A stretch of 38,872 nucleotides of DNA. Source: Bacteroidales bacterium. Its GTDB lineage: Bacteria > Bacteroidota > Bacteroidia > Bacteroidales > VadinHA17. The position numbers and the translations under genes were made by a program. Of this stretch, positions 1 through 7,302 are shown piece after piece. The DNA is taken from contig JAAYQC010000164.1 of NCBI GenBank assembly GCA_012519515.1, positions 1-38,872 of the forward strand, in the 5' to 3' direction. The notes under the pieces were generated by a model. The model had not been told where the DNA came from. It did no database searches and saw only the letters and a list, made by a program, of their open reading frames with translations. Within the stretch, counting starts at the first letter, position 1. Each line of letters starts with the position of its first letter.

Positions 1-463
1 CCCTTGCAGCGGATGCATTAAAAACAGGATCGGTTTCAGTTACTGCACTTGTAATAGTTTCGGCAGTTTTTGCATGCAAAGCATAAGGCACGCTTAATAA
101 CTGGCTGGTGCCGGTAATGGTGTAATTTGTGCCACCATTCAGATCCGTTTCTGTTTTAATAAAATATGTTCCATTTGCCCAATCGATTGAAGAGAAGTTT
201 CCTGAAACAACTGTACCCGAGCCAATTTCCAAACTTACCAATCCATTGGCATTAGAAACTGGTTCCTGGATTTCCACGTAAACAGCTGTGCCACTTGGCG
301 AACCTTGCAAAATACTTATTTGCATACCAACAGTTTGATTTGTTACCAACTGGTTGCTACTGTTACGAATTACCGCCTGATAGCTCATTTTTTCAGGCGA
401 TTGAGCAGATACAATTGCCGTTAATAATACGGCTACCATAATTGTAAATACTGTTTTCATCAT
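1..463 (-). CDS. N-terminal part of a secreted tail-fibre/collagen-like protein (partial)
   Basis: The gene runs off the left edge, so only about 154 N-terminal residues are visible. It starts with tandem ATG codons at 461-463 and 458-460; either could be used. A signal peptide covers about residues 3-21 and ends in SAQ. The mature start carries SYQAVIRN, followed by ISILQG, SVPYALHA and ETDPVFNAS. This layout is typical of Bacteroidota surface proteins that continue into collagen-like or tail-fibre-like repeats; that family placement is from memory and the C-terminal part is not seen. It lies 37 bases downstream of the T9SS-sorted gene on the same strand, so the two are probably co-transcribed. 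Codon use is AT-richer than in the genes beyond 2600. Confidence 0.75.
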   Translation of the reverse strand, partial: MMKTVFTIMVAVLLTAIVSAQSPEKMSYQAVIRNSSNQLVTNQTVGMQISILQGSPSGTAVYVEIQEPVSNANGLVSLEIGSGTVVSGNFSSIDWANGTYFIKTETDLNGGTNYTITGTSQLLSVPYALHAKTAETITSAVTETDPVFNASAAR

Positions 464-500
464 AATATAATTTTGATTTTAGCGGTATGTACTGTTCTCT

Positions 501-989
501 CTAATTTTTAACGATTTTAAATGTTTTTATCTCTCTGTTTCCCTGAACAACTTTTAAAAAATAAGTGGCAGCTACAAGATTGCTCATAACAATGCTTGTA
601 TGGTTGCTTGTGATTTTTTCGTCTCTCAAAAGTTTTCCCTGCATGTCATACAATTGATATGATAAATTTGAAATATCAAATTCATCAATACGCAATGTAA
701 GATAATCGGTGGTTGGGTTTGGATAGGCTGTAACCAAAAGGTTTATGGCCTGGGCTTCTTCAATGGCTGTTGCTACCCAAATTTCATAAGGTTGCTGTAC
801 TCCTTGTGTTACAGAACCGTCTGTTTCTGTGTTGCTGGTGTAAACAACTTGTCCAACGGAATAGCTCGCCGAGCCTCCGCTACCCGAAGCATTGCCACCT
901 GTGGCATTTACATTTTCCTGTGCTTGCAATCCTATCAATCCAAGTCCTAACAAGAATACGACACTTAATTTTAATCGTTTGTGTTGCAT
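501..989 (-). CDS. Small secreted protein with C-terminal type IX secretion sorting domain
   Basis: This 162-residue protein has a signal peptide (about residues 1-24, ending LQAQ). A glycine/serine-rich N-terminus follows (residues 27-47: ATGGNASGSGGSASYSVGQV), then a typical type A Por sorting domain from about residue 85. The sorting domain starts with the AYPNPTTDYL motif, continues with YDMQGKLL and ends in EIKTFKIVKN. It should cross the outer membrane through the type IX system and be cleaved and anchored or released. No catalytic domain is left between signal and sorting domain, so it looks like a structural or adhesive surface component. It is the first gene of a probable two-gene unit with the downstream tail-fibre-like gene. 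Confidence 0.85.
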   Translation of the reverse strand: MQHKRLKLSVVFLLGLGLIGLQAQENVNATGGNASGSGGSASYSVGQVVYTSNTETDGSVTQGVQQPYEIWVATAIEEAQAINLLVTAYPNPTTDYLTLRIDEFDISNLSYQLYDMQGKLLRDEKITSNHTSIVMSNLVAATYFLKVVQGNREIKTFKIVKN

Positions 990-1121
990 TTTTGACTTCC
1001 CTTTTTTAATTGAATATTTATTTTGTTTTCTTCTTTTATCAATATTTCAATGCTGTCTCCGGATTCCCTCCAATGAACGCCAATGGCAGTCTATATTAAT
1101 CCACAGGCTGTTACGACGTTT

Positions 1122-1454
1122 CTATAATTGCTCTCGTTTTAAAAGAGTAATTAATTGAAGACAGTAAGAGTCATATCTGAATTTATTACCCGGATATCCG
1201 GGTGCTGGTATCTTGTTCTCCGCGATGTTTTCTCGCGGAGCTACATATATATTTATATTAGGCAAATGGCTTGAATTATATGGAGGGCAGCTTTTCTCCA
1301 ACGGAATGCTGTTTTTAAAACCTGTCATTTTAAAGCCCGGTGAATCAACGAATACATCAATGTCCTTTACCGGGTTATCTTTACCAATATTCTCATCGAG
1401 ACCGGGAGGAAATAAAAATAGCTGATTCTTGTCGGTTCCAAGTTTGTGAGCCAT
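1122..1454 (-). pseudogene. Decayed N-terminal fragment of an IS1182-type transposase
   Basis: From the ATG at 1452-1454 the translation reads MAHKLGTDKNQLFLFPPGLD, then a DNPVKDIDVFVDS segment, GFKNS, and PPYNSSHLPNINIYV. This follows the start of IS1182/IS5-like transposases (GTDRNQ..., D.PVR.IDAFVDSLDL, YNP.DLLKLYIYGYLN) for about 75 residues. Similarity then fades within a hairpin-containing stretch (8-bp arms at 1218-1225 and 1233-1240) and the reading frame stops at 1122. A full transposase of this family is about 450-550 residues and carries DDE residues that are absent here. It is therefore a truncated, mutated remnant. Stated from motif memory; a protein alignment would settle it. 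Confidence 0.7.
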
Positions 1455-1534
1455 TATTGTTTTTTCACGACAATTTACAGACATACTGCATCTTATTCAA
1501 TCATTTGGTAAGAGGTTATAAACAAACCATCAGA

Positions 1535-1620
1535 GTTTTTGCACAATATGACGGTTTGGCGGTATTTGGCGATGGTGCAAAGTTGTGGTGGCGCGTGTTT
1601 TTGCACTCGCGGTGCGAAAC
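1535..1620. repeat. Structured repeat cluster with two GTTTTTGCAC copies and inverted partners
   Basis: The decamer GTTTTTGCAC occurs at 1535-1544 and again at 1597-1606. An inverted GTGCAAA lies between them (1575-1581) and GTGCGAAAC follows at 1612-1620. The second copy can fold into a stem-loop (1597-1620) with a TCGCG loop and one bulged T; the first copy can pair with 1575-1581 around a longer loop that holds GGTTTGGC and GGTATTTGGC. The cluster sits just downstream of the toxin stop and upstream of the IS remnant. It may be an insertion-sequence end, a recombination site or a terminator. Confidence 0.45.
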
Positions 1621-1656
1621 ACCATGACATATACCAACCTGTTGCGGTTAGTTGTC

Positions 1657-1974
1657 TTATTTATTCTTTACTCTGAAGTCGACGATTTTGTCTTCAGGAT
1701 CACGACGGCAGTCCCAAATCATTACTACAACAATTAATTTATAGTGAATTTCATAAATGATTTGATAATCACCAGTAATTAGGGCTCTTACAGAATCGAC
1801 TTCAGTTTTTATACCGATCAACGGATTTTGCCCTATAAGTTTTATACTCCTTGATATCTTGGTGTTAAGTTTATTACTGTATGAAGCAGATTTATTTCTT
1901 TCAATGTAGAAACCAAGAATATCAAGCAGATCCAGCCTGGCTTCAACTGACCATTCTATTTTGTATTTAGCCAT
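1657..1974 (-). CDS. RelE/ParE-family toxin of a type II toxin-antitoxin pair
   Basis: This 105-residue basic protein has the RelE/ParE fold signature: an N-terminal strand and helix (KIEWSVEARLDLLDILGFYIE), a middle NPLIG turn, then the strand series RALITGDYQIIYEI and VVVMIWDCRRDPE. Members of the family are either ribosome-dependent mRNA endonucleases (RelE) or gyrase inhibitors (ParE); which one applies cannot be told from sequence alone. Its ATG lies inside the 3' end of the antitoxin gene (19-base overlap), the usual antitoxin-first arrangement with translational coupling. Base composition is AT-rich like the rest of the 1-2500 region. Confidence 0.85.
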   Translation of the reverse strand: MAKYKIEWSVEARLDLLDILGFYIERNKSASYSNKLNTKISRSIKLIGQNPLIGIKTEVDSVRALITGDYQIIYEIHYKLIVVVMIWDCRRDPEDKIVDFRVKNK

Positions 1975-2192
1975 TCCTTGATCTCCTTCTGTAAAGCATT
2001 GTTTGAGATAGTCTGTCCCAGTTTTACCTGTTCACGACTTTCTTTTATTCTTTTCTTCTGGAAATCAGATAACTTGTAGACATCTTCATTAGCCTTTGAC
2101 TCTACAATGGTTTTAATGGCTCTCAGGAATGAGACGTCCTCAATCTGAGAGAGTTTTTCAATAATTATATGCCTTAATTCGACTGTACTCAT
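1956..2192 (-). CDS. Antitoxin partner of the RelE/ParE toxin
   Basis: I place the start at ATG 2190-2192 (MSTVELRHIIIEKLSQIEDV), giving 78 residues; an in-frame ATG at 2309 exists but the extra 39 residues look non-coding. The protein is mostly helical and charged, with a middle segment SFLRAIKTIVESKANEDVYKLS and a basic KKRIKESREQVKLGQ C-terminal half. This resembles small Bacteroidota antitoxins paired with RelE/ParE toxins, where the C-terminal part wraps the toxin. It overlaps the toxin by 19 bases. A TAATTTTG promoter-like -7 element lies just upstream (2207-2214, minus strand) without a clear -33 partner, so autoregulated transcription is possible but unproven. Confidence 0.75.
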   Translation of the reverse strand: MSTVELRHIIIEKLSQIEDVSFLRAIKTIVESKANEDVYKLSDFQKKRIKESREQVKLGQTISNNALQKEIKEWLNTK

Positions 2193-2452
2193 ATTTGAGC
2201 TTTTTACAAAATTACAATTTTTTACCCATTTAGTTCGCTTATTGTTTGAAGACATGTAATTAACCACAACCGGTTTATCTGTTTTACCAACATAATACAT
2301 AATTTCCATATTCTGTGATTATTGTGTAGCTGGAGTTGGATAGATTATCAAATCCCTTTTTATCAGTATGAACAGCTACGATGGATATGAAAAAAGAGAG
2401 ACCGAAGAAGGTTTATGCTTTCCCGTATACCGCTTGCCGCATGCAATTCTTT

Positions 2453-2490
2453 CGCCCTGAGCCCTGAGCTCTGTGCCTAGAGCTCTGTGC
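2453..2490 (-). repeat. Heptamer tandem array (GGGCNCA family), copy 1
   Basis: Read on the minus strand, the stretch divides into seven-base units: GCACA, GAGCTCT, AGGCACA, GAGCTCA, GGGCTCA, GGGCG. The consensus is RRGCWCW with a strict seven-base period. It lies in the intergenic space between the toxin-antitoxin unit and tRNA-Leu. A purer array of the same family occurs at 29980-30032. Confidence 0.6.
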
Positions 2491-2510
2491 TTTTCCTCAA
2501 TCTTTTTTTG

Positions 2511-2594
2511 TACCCGGAGCCGGGATCGAACCGGCACAGCATCGCTGCCACTGGTGTTTGAGACCAGCGCGTCTACCTATTCCGCCATCCGGGC
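2511..2594 (-). tRNA. tRNA-Leu (anticodon CAA)
   Basis: The minus strand starts GCCCGGATGGCGGAATAGGT and folds into a class II (long variable arm) tRNA. The acceptor stem is GCCCGGA/TCCGGGT with discriminator A. The anticodon arm is CTGGT-CTCAAAC-ACCAG, which gives anticodon CAA, reading UUG. The T arm is GCCGG-TTCGATC-CCGGC. The length of 84 bases fits tRNA-Leu. The terminal CCA is not encoded. Its 3' end faces the AT-rich accessory region at 1-2500. Confidence 0.95.
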
Positions 2595-2687
2595 TTAATG
2601 GAATCTGCAATGGTCAGACCTGAGAAATGCGAAAATAAATAATTAAATCGATTTCCTCTTACTTCATGTGAATTTTTGTCTTCAGCA

Positions 2688-4580
2688 TCAAACCATTTCC
2701 CTGATTACCCTGACTATACTGTCAGTGTCAAAGCCGCATTCCCTTATCAATTCGTCCTGAGTACCTTGTTCCACAAAATAATCGGGGATCCCAAGCCTTT
2801 TGACCCTGGCACTGTATCCGTTGTCGCACATGAATTCAATCACTGCCGTTCCAAGTCCTCCCTTCAGCACTCCGTCCTCAACGGTGATTATATTTTTGAA
2901 GCCGCGGAAAACGGAATGCAATGCATCCTCATCAAGCGGCGCCAGGAATCTCATGTCGTAGTGAGTAAAGCTAATGCCCTCCTGTTCAAGAATTTCCGCA
3001 GCCTTTACCACGAAATTCCCTGGATTTCCCATGCTGAGTACGGCCAAATCACTGCCTTCACCGATCAACCTGGCCTTGCCAGGCTCAATTTCCTCAAATG
3101 GCTTATTCCAGTCATTGATCATTCCCGAACCCTTAGGATAACGTATGGAGAAAGGTCCCTTGTTTTTTTCAAGCTGTGCAGTGTAGAGCATGTTCCTCAG
3201 TTCAAGGCTGTTCATCGGAGCCGCCACTACCATGTTGGGTATCGACCGCATAAAAGCCAGGTCGAAGAATCCGTGATGGGTTGCACCGTCGGTGCCGACC
3301 AGCCCTCCCCTGTCGACACAGAAAACCACATGCAGGTTCTGAAGGGCTACATCGTGAATCAGCTGGTCAAGCGCCCTCTGCAGAAATGATGAATAGATAT
3401 TGCAGTAAGGTATCATCCCCTGGGTCGCCAGCCCGGCAGAAAAGGTAACAGCATGCTGTTCTGCTATTCCCACATCAAAAACCCTTTCTGGTATCTCCAT
3501 TTTCATGGTGCGAAGCGCACATCCGGTTATCATGGCAGGAGTAATACCAACAATCCGGGTATTCTTCCTTGCCAGCTCCAGTATTGTCTCTCCGAAAACC
3601 TCCTGATAGGTAGCCGGCACTCCCGCATCGGTTGTTTTAATAATAAGTCCCGTTTCCCTGTCGAAAATTCCCGGTGCATGGTAGGCGGTCTGGTTCTGCT
3701 CTGCCTGCCTTAATCCTTTTCCCTTGACTGTCATGCAATGAAGCAGCTTAGGACCGGGGATTCTCTTCATATCCTGAAGTACGCTTACAAGGTGAAGTAT
3801 ATCATGACCGTCGATCGGTCCGAAATATCTGAAATTCAAGCCCTCAAAAAGATTGCTCTTGTCGAGGATCGTGCTCTTCAGACCCGACTGTATCTGGCTG
3901 GCAATGGTCCGGGCATTGGGGCTGAACCTGCCAAAGCTTCCCAGTAGTTTCCACACCTTGTTCCTGAAGCGGTTATATGTCTTACTTGTGGTGATATCAA
4001 GAAGATACTCCCTCAGGGCTCCTACATTCTGATCAATGGCAATGTTGTTGTCGTTCAGAATGACCAGCAGATCCGCCTGAGCTATGCCTGCATTGTTAAG
4101 GCCCTCAAAAGCCTGGCCGGCCGTCATGGCTCCATCACCTATCACGGCAACCACATGGCGCTTTTCTCCCAGTTTCTTAAATGCCACTGCCATGCCAAGA
4201 GCAGCGGAGATGGATGTCGATGAATGCCCTGTTCCGAAGGCATCGTATTCACTCTCCGACATTTTCGGGAAACCGCTAATCCCCTTGTAGGTCCGGTTAG
4301 TGTAAAACCTGTCGCGCCGTCCTGTCAGTATCTTGTGACCATAGGCCTGATGGCCTACATCCCAGATAAGCTTGTCGTACGGTGTATTGAAAACATAATG
4401 CAGCGCCACCGTAAGTTCAACCACACCGAGACTTGCTCCAAGGTGACCCGGGTTCTTGCTTACCATATCAATGATATACTGCCTCAGTTCACTGCTAAGC
4501 CTGATTAGTTCATCGGGCTTTAGTTTTCTGAGGTCTTCGGGGGTTGAGATATGAAACAGAAGATTCTCCTCCTCGCGCAT
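2688..4580 (-). CDS. dxs: 1-deoxy-D-xylulose-5-phosphate synthase
   Basis: This 630-residue enzyme condenses pyruvate and glyceraldehyde 3-phosphate to DXP, the first step of the non-mevalonate isoprenoid pathway; DXP also feeds thiamine and pyridoxal synthesis. It acts in the cytoplasm as a thiamine-diphosphate homodimer. Visible marks are the catalytic-histidine segment GHLGASLG (residues 45-52), the ThDP/Mg motif GDG at 148-150 to NDNN at 176-179, the DVGIAEQHA segment carrying the catalytic glutamate, and a C-terminal transketolase domain. Length matches the family (about 620-640). Transcription is probably from the TATATTTG element just upstream. The gene diverges from the OmpA-domain lipoprotein gene and has no obvious operon partner. 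Confidence 0.97.
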   Translation of the reverse strand: MREEENLLFHISTPEDLRKLKPDELIRLSSELRQYIIDMVSKNPGHLGASLGVVELTVALHYVFNTPYDKLIWDVGHQAYGHKILTGRRDRFYTNRTYKGISGFPKMSESEYDAFGTGHSSTSISAALGMAVAFKKLGEKRHVVAVIGDGAMTAGQAFEGLNNAGIAQADLLVILNDNNIAIDQNVGALREYLLDITTSKTYNRFRNKVWKLLGSFGRFSPNARTIASQIQSGLKSTILDKSNLFEGLNFRYFGPIDGHDILHLVSVLQDMKRIPGPKLLHCMTVKGKGLRQAEQNQTAYHAPGIFDRETGLIIKTTDAGVPATYQEVFGETILELARKNTRIVGITPAMITGCALRTMKMEIPERVFDVGIAEQHAVTFSAGLATQGMIPYCNIYSSFLQRALDQLIHDVALQNLHVVFCVDRGGLVGTDGATHHGFFDLAFMRSIPNMVVAAPMNSLELRNMLYTAQLEKNKGPFSIRYPKGSGMINDWNKPFEEIEPGKARLIGEGSDLAVLSMGNPGNFVVKAAEILEQEGISFTHYDMRFLAPLDEDALHSVFRGFKNIITVEDGVLKGGLGTAVIEFMCDNGYSARVKRLGIPDYFVEQGTQDELIRECGFDTDSIVRVIREMV

Positions 4581-4605
4581 TCCGAAACAGGTAATAAAGA
4601 TTCTG

Positions 4606-4613
4606 CAAATATA
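4606..4613 (-). promoter_or_regulatory. Candidate -7 element (TATATTTG) for dxs
   Basis: On the minus strand this is TATATTTG, an exact match to the Bacteroidota -7 consensus TAnnTTTG. It sits 26 bases upstream of the dxs ATG, which would leave a leader of about 19 bases. No TTG is seen at the expected -33 distance. Confidence 0.45.
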
Positions 4614-4633
4614 ACAATTATTATTGCCTTATG

Positions 4634-4668
4634 TTTGCCGGGGCTTAAAGCGGTTTTTCTTATTTTTG
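4634..4668 (+). promoter_or_regulatory. Candidate Bacteroidota promoter for the OmpA-domain lipoprotein
   Basis: TTTG at 4634-4637 and TATTTTTG at 4661-4668 (exact TAnnTTTG) are separated by 23 bases. Transcription would begin near 4675, about 27 bases before the ATG at 4702. This placement also argues against the in-frame upstream ATG at 4624. Confidence 0.55.
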
Positions 4669-4701
4669 CGACTACTGAACCAAACTAAGCTGATCCTGAA
4701 T

Positions 4702-5709
4702 ATGAACAAGCCCCTTTCACTAATCGTCATTCTCCTGTCAATTTCGGTACTGTCGTGCGTTCCGGCCAGCAAATACCGGGAACTTCAGAATGCAAGCAGA
4801 CAGAATATGATGGACAGGGATGATTACAAGACCGAGAATCTCACGCTCTCAATGCAGAACAGGGAGACCGCGACAAGGATCGCTGCCCTTGAAGCTGAGA
4901 TGACCAGGACGAAACAGGATATTGCCCTTGCTGAAATAGAAAGAAACAAGGCCAGGGAGGAACTTAATACAATCTCCGACAGATATTATGCTCTCCAGAA
5001 TGCACAGGAAGACCTTGTGAGAGGGAACCTGACCGAGACAAAAAAGCTTCTGGCCGAACTTCAGGCCGCCCAGGATAATCTCCGCCAGAAAGAGGATATA
5101 ATGAGACAGCTCGAACATTCCATGGACCTCAGGAAGATTTCCCTTGACGAACTTAACCTGGAACTTGAGAAAAAGAACGCCAGGATGGCTGAACTGGAAA
5201 AAGTCCTCGATACCCAAAAGAAAATAGTAGAGGACCTTAAGATGAAAGTCTCGGAAGCCCTGATGGGATTTGAAAACAAAGGCCTTACAGTTACCAACCG
5301 CGACGGGAAGGTATATCTCTCGCTCGACGAGAAGTTGCTTTTCAAATCCGCAAGCTGGGATATAGATGCCAATGGCCGAAATGCCCTTAAGAAGCTTGCA
5401 GCTGTCCTTGAAAGGAATCCGGGCATCCAGATCACAATCGAAGGACACACCGACAATGTCCCGTACCGCCCGGGAAGCGGAAACCTTTCGGATAACTGGG
5501 ACCTCAGCGTGAAAAGGGCAACTACGGTTGTAAGAACTCTTCTCGAAGGATCAAAAATAAACCCCTCACGCCTGACTGCCTCGGGAAGAGGTGAGTTTGT
5601 CCCGGTTGAAACCGGCGATACCCCCGAAGCACGGCAGAAGAACAGGAGAACTGAGATCATACTCACTCCCGACCTGACCGAACTGTATAATCTTATTAAT
5701 CAACACTGA
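4702..5709 (+). CDS. OmpA-family lipoprotein with coiled-coil stalk
   Basis: The protein has 335 residues from ATG 4702 (MNKPLSLIVILLSISVLSC). Cys19 sits in a VLSC lipobox, so it should be a lipoprotein. Residues about 30-190 form a long charged coiled coil (for example LNLELEKKNARMAELEKVLD). The C-terminal OmpA domain (about 215-325) carries the peptidoglycan-binding signature TIEGHTDNVPY and ends with ARQKNRRTEII. Such proteins tether the outer membrane to peptidoglycan, the coiled coil acting as a spacer. The start was chosen over ATG 4624 because that codon precedes the likely promoter and would bury the lipobox. After the stop, an imperfect hairpin (about 5709-5734) could end transcription from both convergent genes; that is weak. 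Confidence 0.9.
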   Translation: MNKPLSLIVILLSISVLSCVPASKYRELQNASRQNMMDRDDYKTENLTLSMQNRETATRIAALEAEMTRTKQDIALAEIERNKAREELNTISDRYYALQNAQEDLVRGNLTETKKLLAELQAAQDNLRQKEDIMRQLEHSMDLRKISLDELNLELEKKNARMAELEKVLDTQKKIVEDLKMKVSEALMGFENKGLTVTNRDGKVYLSLDEKLLFKSASWDIDANGRNALKKLAAVLERNPGIQITIEGHTDNVPYRPGSGNLSDNWDLSVKRATTVVRTLLEGSKINPSRLTASGRGEFVPVETGDTPEARQKNRRTEIILTPDLTELYNLINQH

Positions 5710-5736
5710 CCGTGGCAGGATAATCTTGCCGGTATT

Positions 5737-7287
5737 TCATTCGCTGAATTCCTGAAGCTTCACCTTCATGTTCTTCAGGGCATTGAGCAAATTTTCCTCG
5801 GGCTTGAGAAATTCCTGATCGCCCCAGAAAACAGGATCATAACTGTTTATGGTTCTTGAAAAAACCGAATGAACGGGAGCAAGATCTTCCCTTTCAAAGC
5901 GTTCCACATTGTCAAGGCTCGAATTGGTGACTGCCATCTCGAAGAATACATCAAACTGATTCCGGAATAGTCTTTTCTTCTGCCTCGACTCGAAACGAAG
6001 GTCACCCCTGACATGATTAAGGTAATACCTTTCTGCCACTTTCCTGTATGCTACAGAATAATTCACTGAAACAGGCCAGGTTGCAAATTTCTTCGAAGGA
6101 TTTGAGATAAACGACGACCTCATCTCCTTCAGATATTCCGGGGTTATATGGAACTCTGCCCTCAGAAGTGCAAAATCGTTTGTATGTATGAACAGTGAGC
6201 CGTGATACATCGGTACATCGGCCCCCGGGCCGGGAGTGAACTCAATCTCATATGCCGACGCTTCATCATAAGATACAATATCCGTAAGTCTGTAGCTATA
6301 ATCCAACATGTTTTCTCCGGAGATAAAATCAAAACCATGCCTTATACCGTCAAGCTGAAGGCAGGTACTCAAACCCGCCTTCAGTCTGACAGCCAAAGTG
6401 TCACCACTGTCAAGATTCTCTATCTTTCTGCTTTTCAGAACCTTAATCTGATCATTCAGACGAGTTCCCGTGTAAGCGCTCTTATAAATCTGAATAACCG
6501 CCTCCGAATAGGTCTGAAGCTCATTCTTTTTCATCACACCCTCGCGGTAGAAAGCGGTCATACGGGCCGGTGTATTTCCATAATTCTTTGCCAGGTTAAA
6601 ACGAACCTTGTTGACAATATCCCAGGGAATCTGATTTTTTATTATGATCCCGGGAATCGCTATGAATTCCCTCCTCATTTCGATCCTGAAGAAATTGCCC
6701 AGGGAATGCCTTACCGGTATCTCCCTGGTATAATACCCAAGGTAAGAAACAACCAGGGTGTCGTCATAATCCCGGCGGTGCATCCTTAATCCGAATTCCC
6801 CGTTATTGTTCGAAACTGTTCCCCTGCCGGTGTTCTTCAGTCCGATAGTGGCATAGGGCAGGGGATCGGACGATTCCCCGTCGACTATCAATCCCGTGAT
6901 TTCCTGGAGAAGCGGAAGGGCAAGTGTGTCGGTCATGGCACGCCGCGGACGGGGTATCTCCCTTGAAATGATTATGAATTCGTCGATGACAGAATAAACA
7001 AGTGAATCGCCTTTAAGAATGCTGTCGAGAACGGTTCTCAGGGCAGTCTGCCTGAAGTTCATGTCGACCCTCTTTTCAGGATTGACAAGGCGGCTGTCGT
7101 AGGTGAAATGATATCCCGTTTCCCTTGTAATAATGCCAAGGGCATTGACTGTCTTCATTGATCCGGCCCTGAAGGTAAACACAGAATCCAGAATACCTTC
7201 CTGGCAAACCAGTTTCTGCGGCGGCACCAGAAACATCAGCAATGCAATGGCCCTGAGAATCTTCGATACTGTGCCATTGACCGGCAT
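5737..7287 (-). CDS. Secreted STN + carboxypeptidase-regulatory-like protein of the sigma/anti-sigma operon
   Basis: The 516-residue protein has a signal peptide (about 10-29), an STN domain (about 35-108, with GYHFTYDSRLV and TVLDSIL), and a carboxypeptidase-regulatory-like beta-sandwich (about 128-205, ITGLIVDGESSDPLPYATIG). A C-terminal domain of about 290 residues follows. That domain is paralogous to the one in the first gene of the operon: both share MTAFYRE near the start, an EAV-x-I-x-K segment and a DP-x-FWGD motif near the end. STN domains usually sit at the N-terminus of TonB-dependent transducers and talk to FecR-type anti-sigma factors; here STN is joined to a non-receptor protein. 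The start is 15 bases after the fecR-like stop. It is probably the signal input of the system, by inference. Confidence 0.75.
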   Translation of the reverse strand: MPVNGTVSKILRAIALLMFLVPPQKLVCQEGILDSVFTFRAGSMKTVNALGIITRETGYHFTYDSRLVNPEKRVDMNFRQTALRTVLDSILKGDSLVYSVIDEFIIISREIPRPRRAMTDTLALPLLQEITGLIVDGESSDPLPYATIGLKNTGRGTVSNNNGEFGLRMHRRDYDDTLVVSYLGYYTREIPVRHSLGNFFRIEMRREFIAIPGIIIKNQIPWDIVNKVRFNLAKNYGNTPARMTAFYREGVMKKNELQTYSEAVIQIYKSAYTGTRLNDQIKVLKSRKIENLDSGDTLAVRLKAGLSTCLQLDGIRHGFDFISGENMLDYSYRLTDIVSYDEASAYEIEFTPGPGADVPMYHGSLFIHTNDFALLRAEFHITPEYLKEMRSSFISNPSKKFATWPVSVNYSVAYRKVAERYYLNHVRGDLRFESRQKKRLFRNQFDVFFEMAVTNSSLDNVERFEREDLAPVHSVFSRTINSYDPVFWGDQEFLKPEENLLNALKNMKVKLQEFSE

Positions 7288-7302
7288 TTTGGTGTTTGTT
7301 TG

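Noticed and set aside
1187-1194. TACCCGGA, identical to the 3' end of tRNA-Leu, as an attachment-site repeat
   Set aside because: Only eight bases match and the following sequence diverges; too short to call an att site.
1524-1645. Integron attC site after the toxin-antitoxin pair
   Set aside because: Strict RYYYAAC and GTTRRRY core words were not found at the ends and no integron integrase is in view; kept only as a structured repeat.
2676-3389. Long plus-strand reading frame (237 codons) opposite dxs
   Set aside because: It is the antisense shadow of the dxs C-terminal part, with no recognisable motif; dxs is unambiguous.
4849-5666. Two overlapping minus-strand frames of about 200 codons
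   Set aside because: Shadows of the OmpA-domain lipoprotein coiled coil; Cys/Phe- and Ser-rich text is typical of antisense translation.
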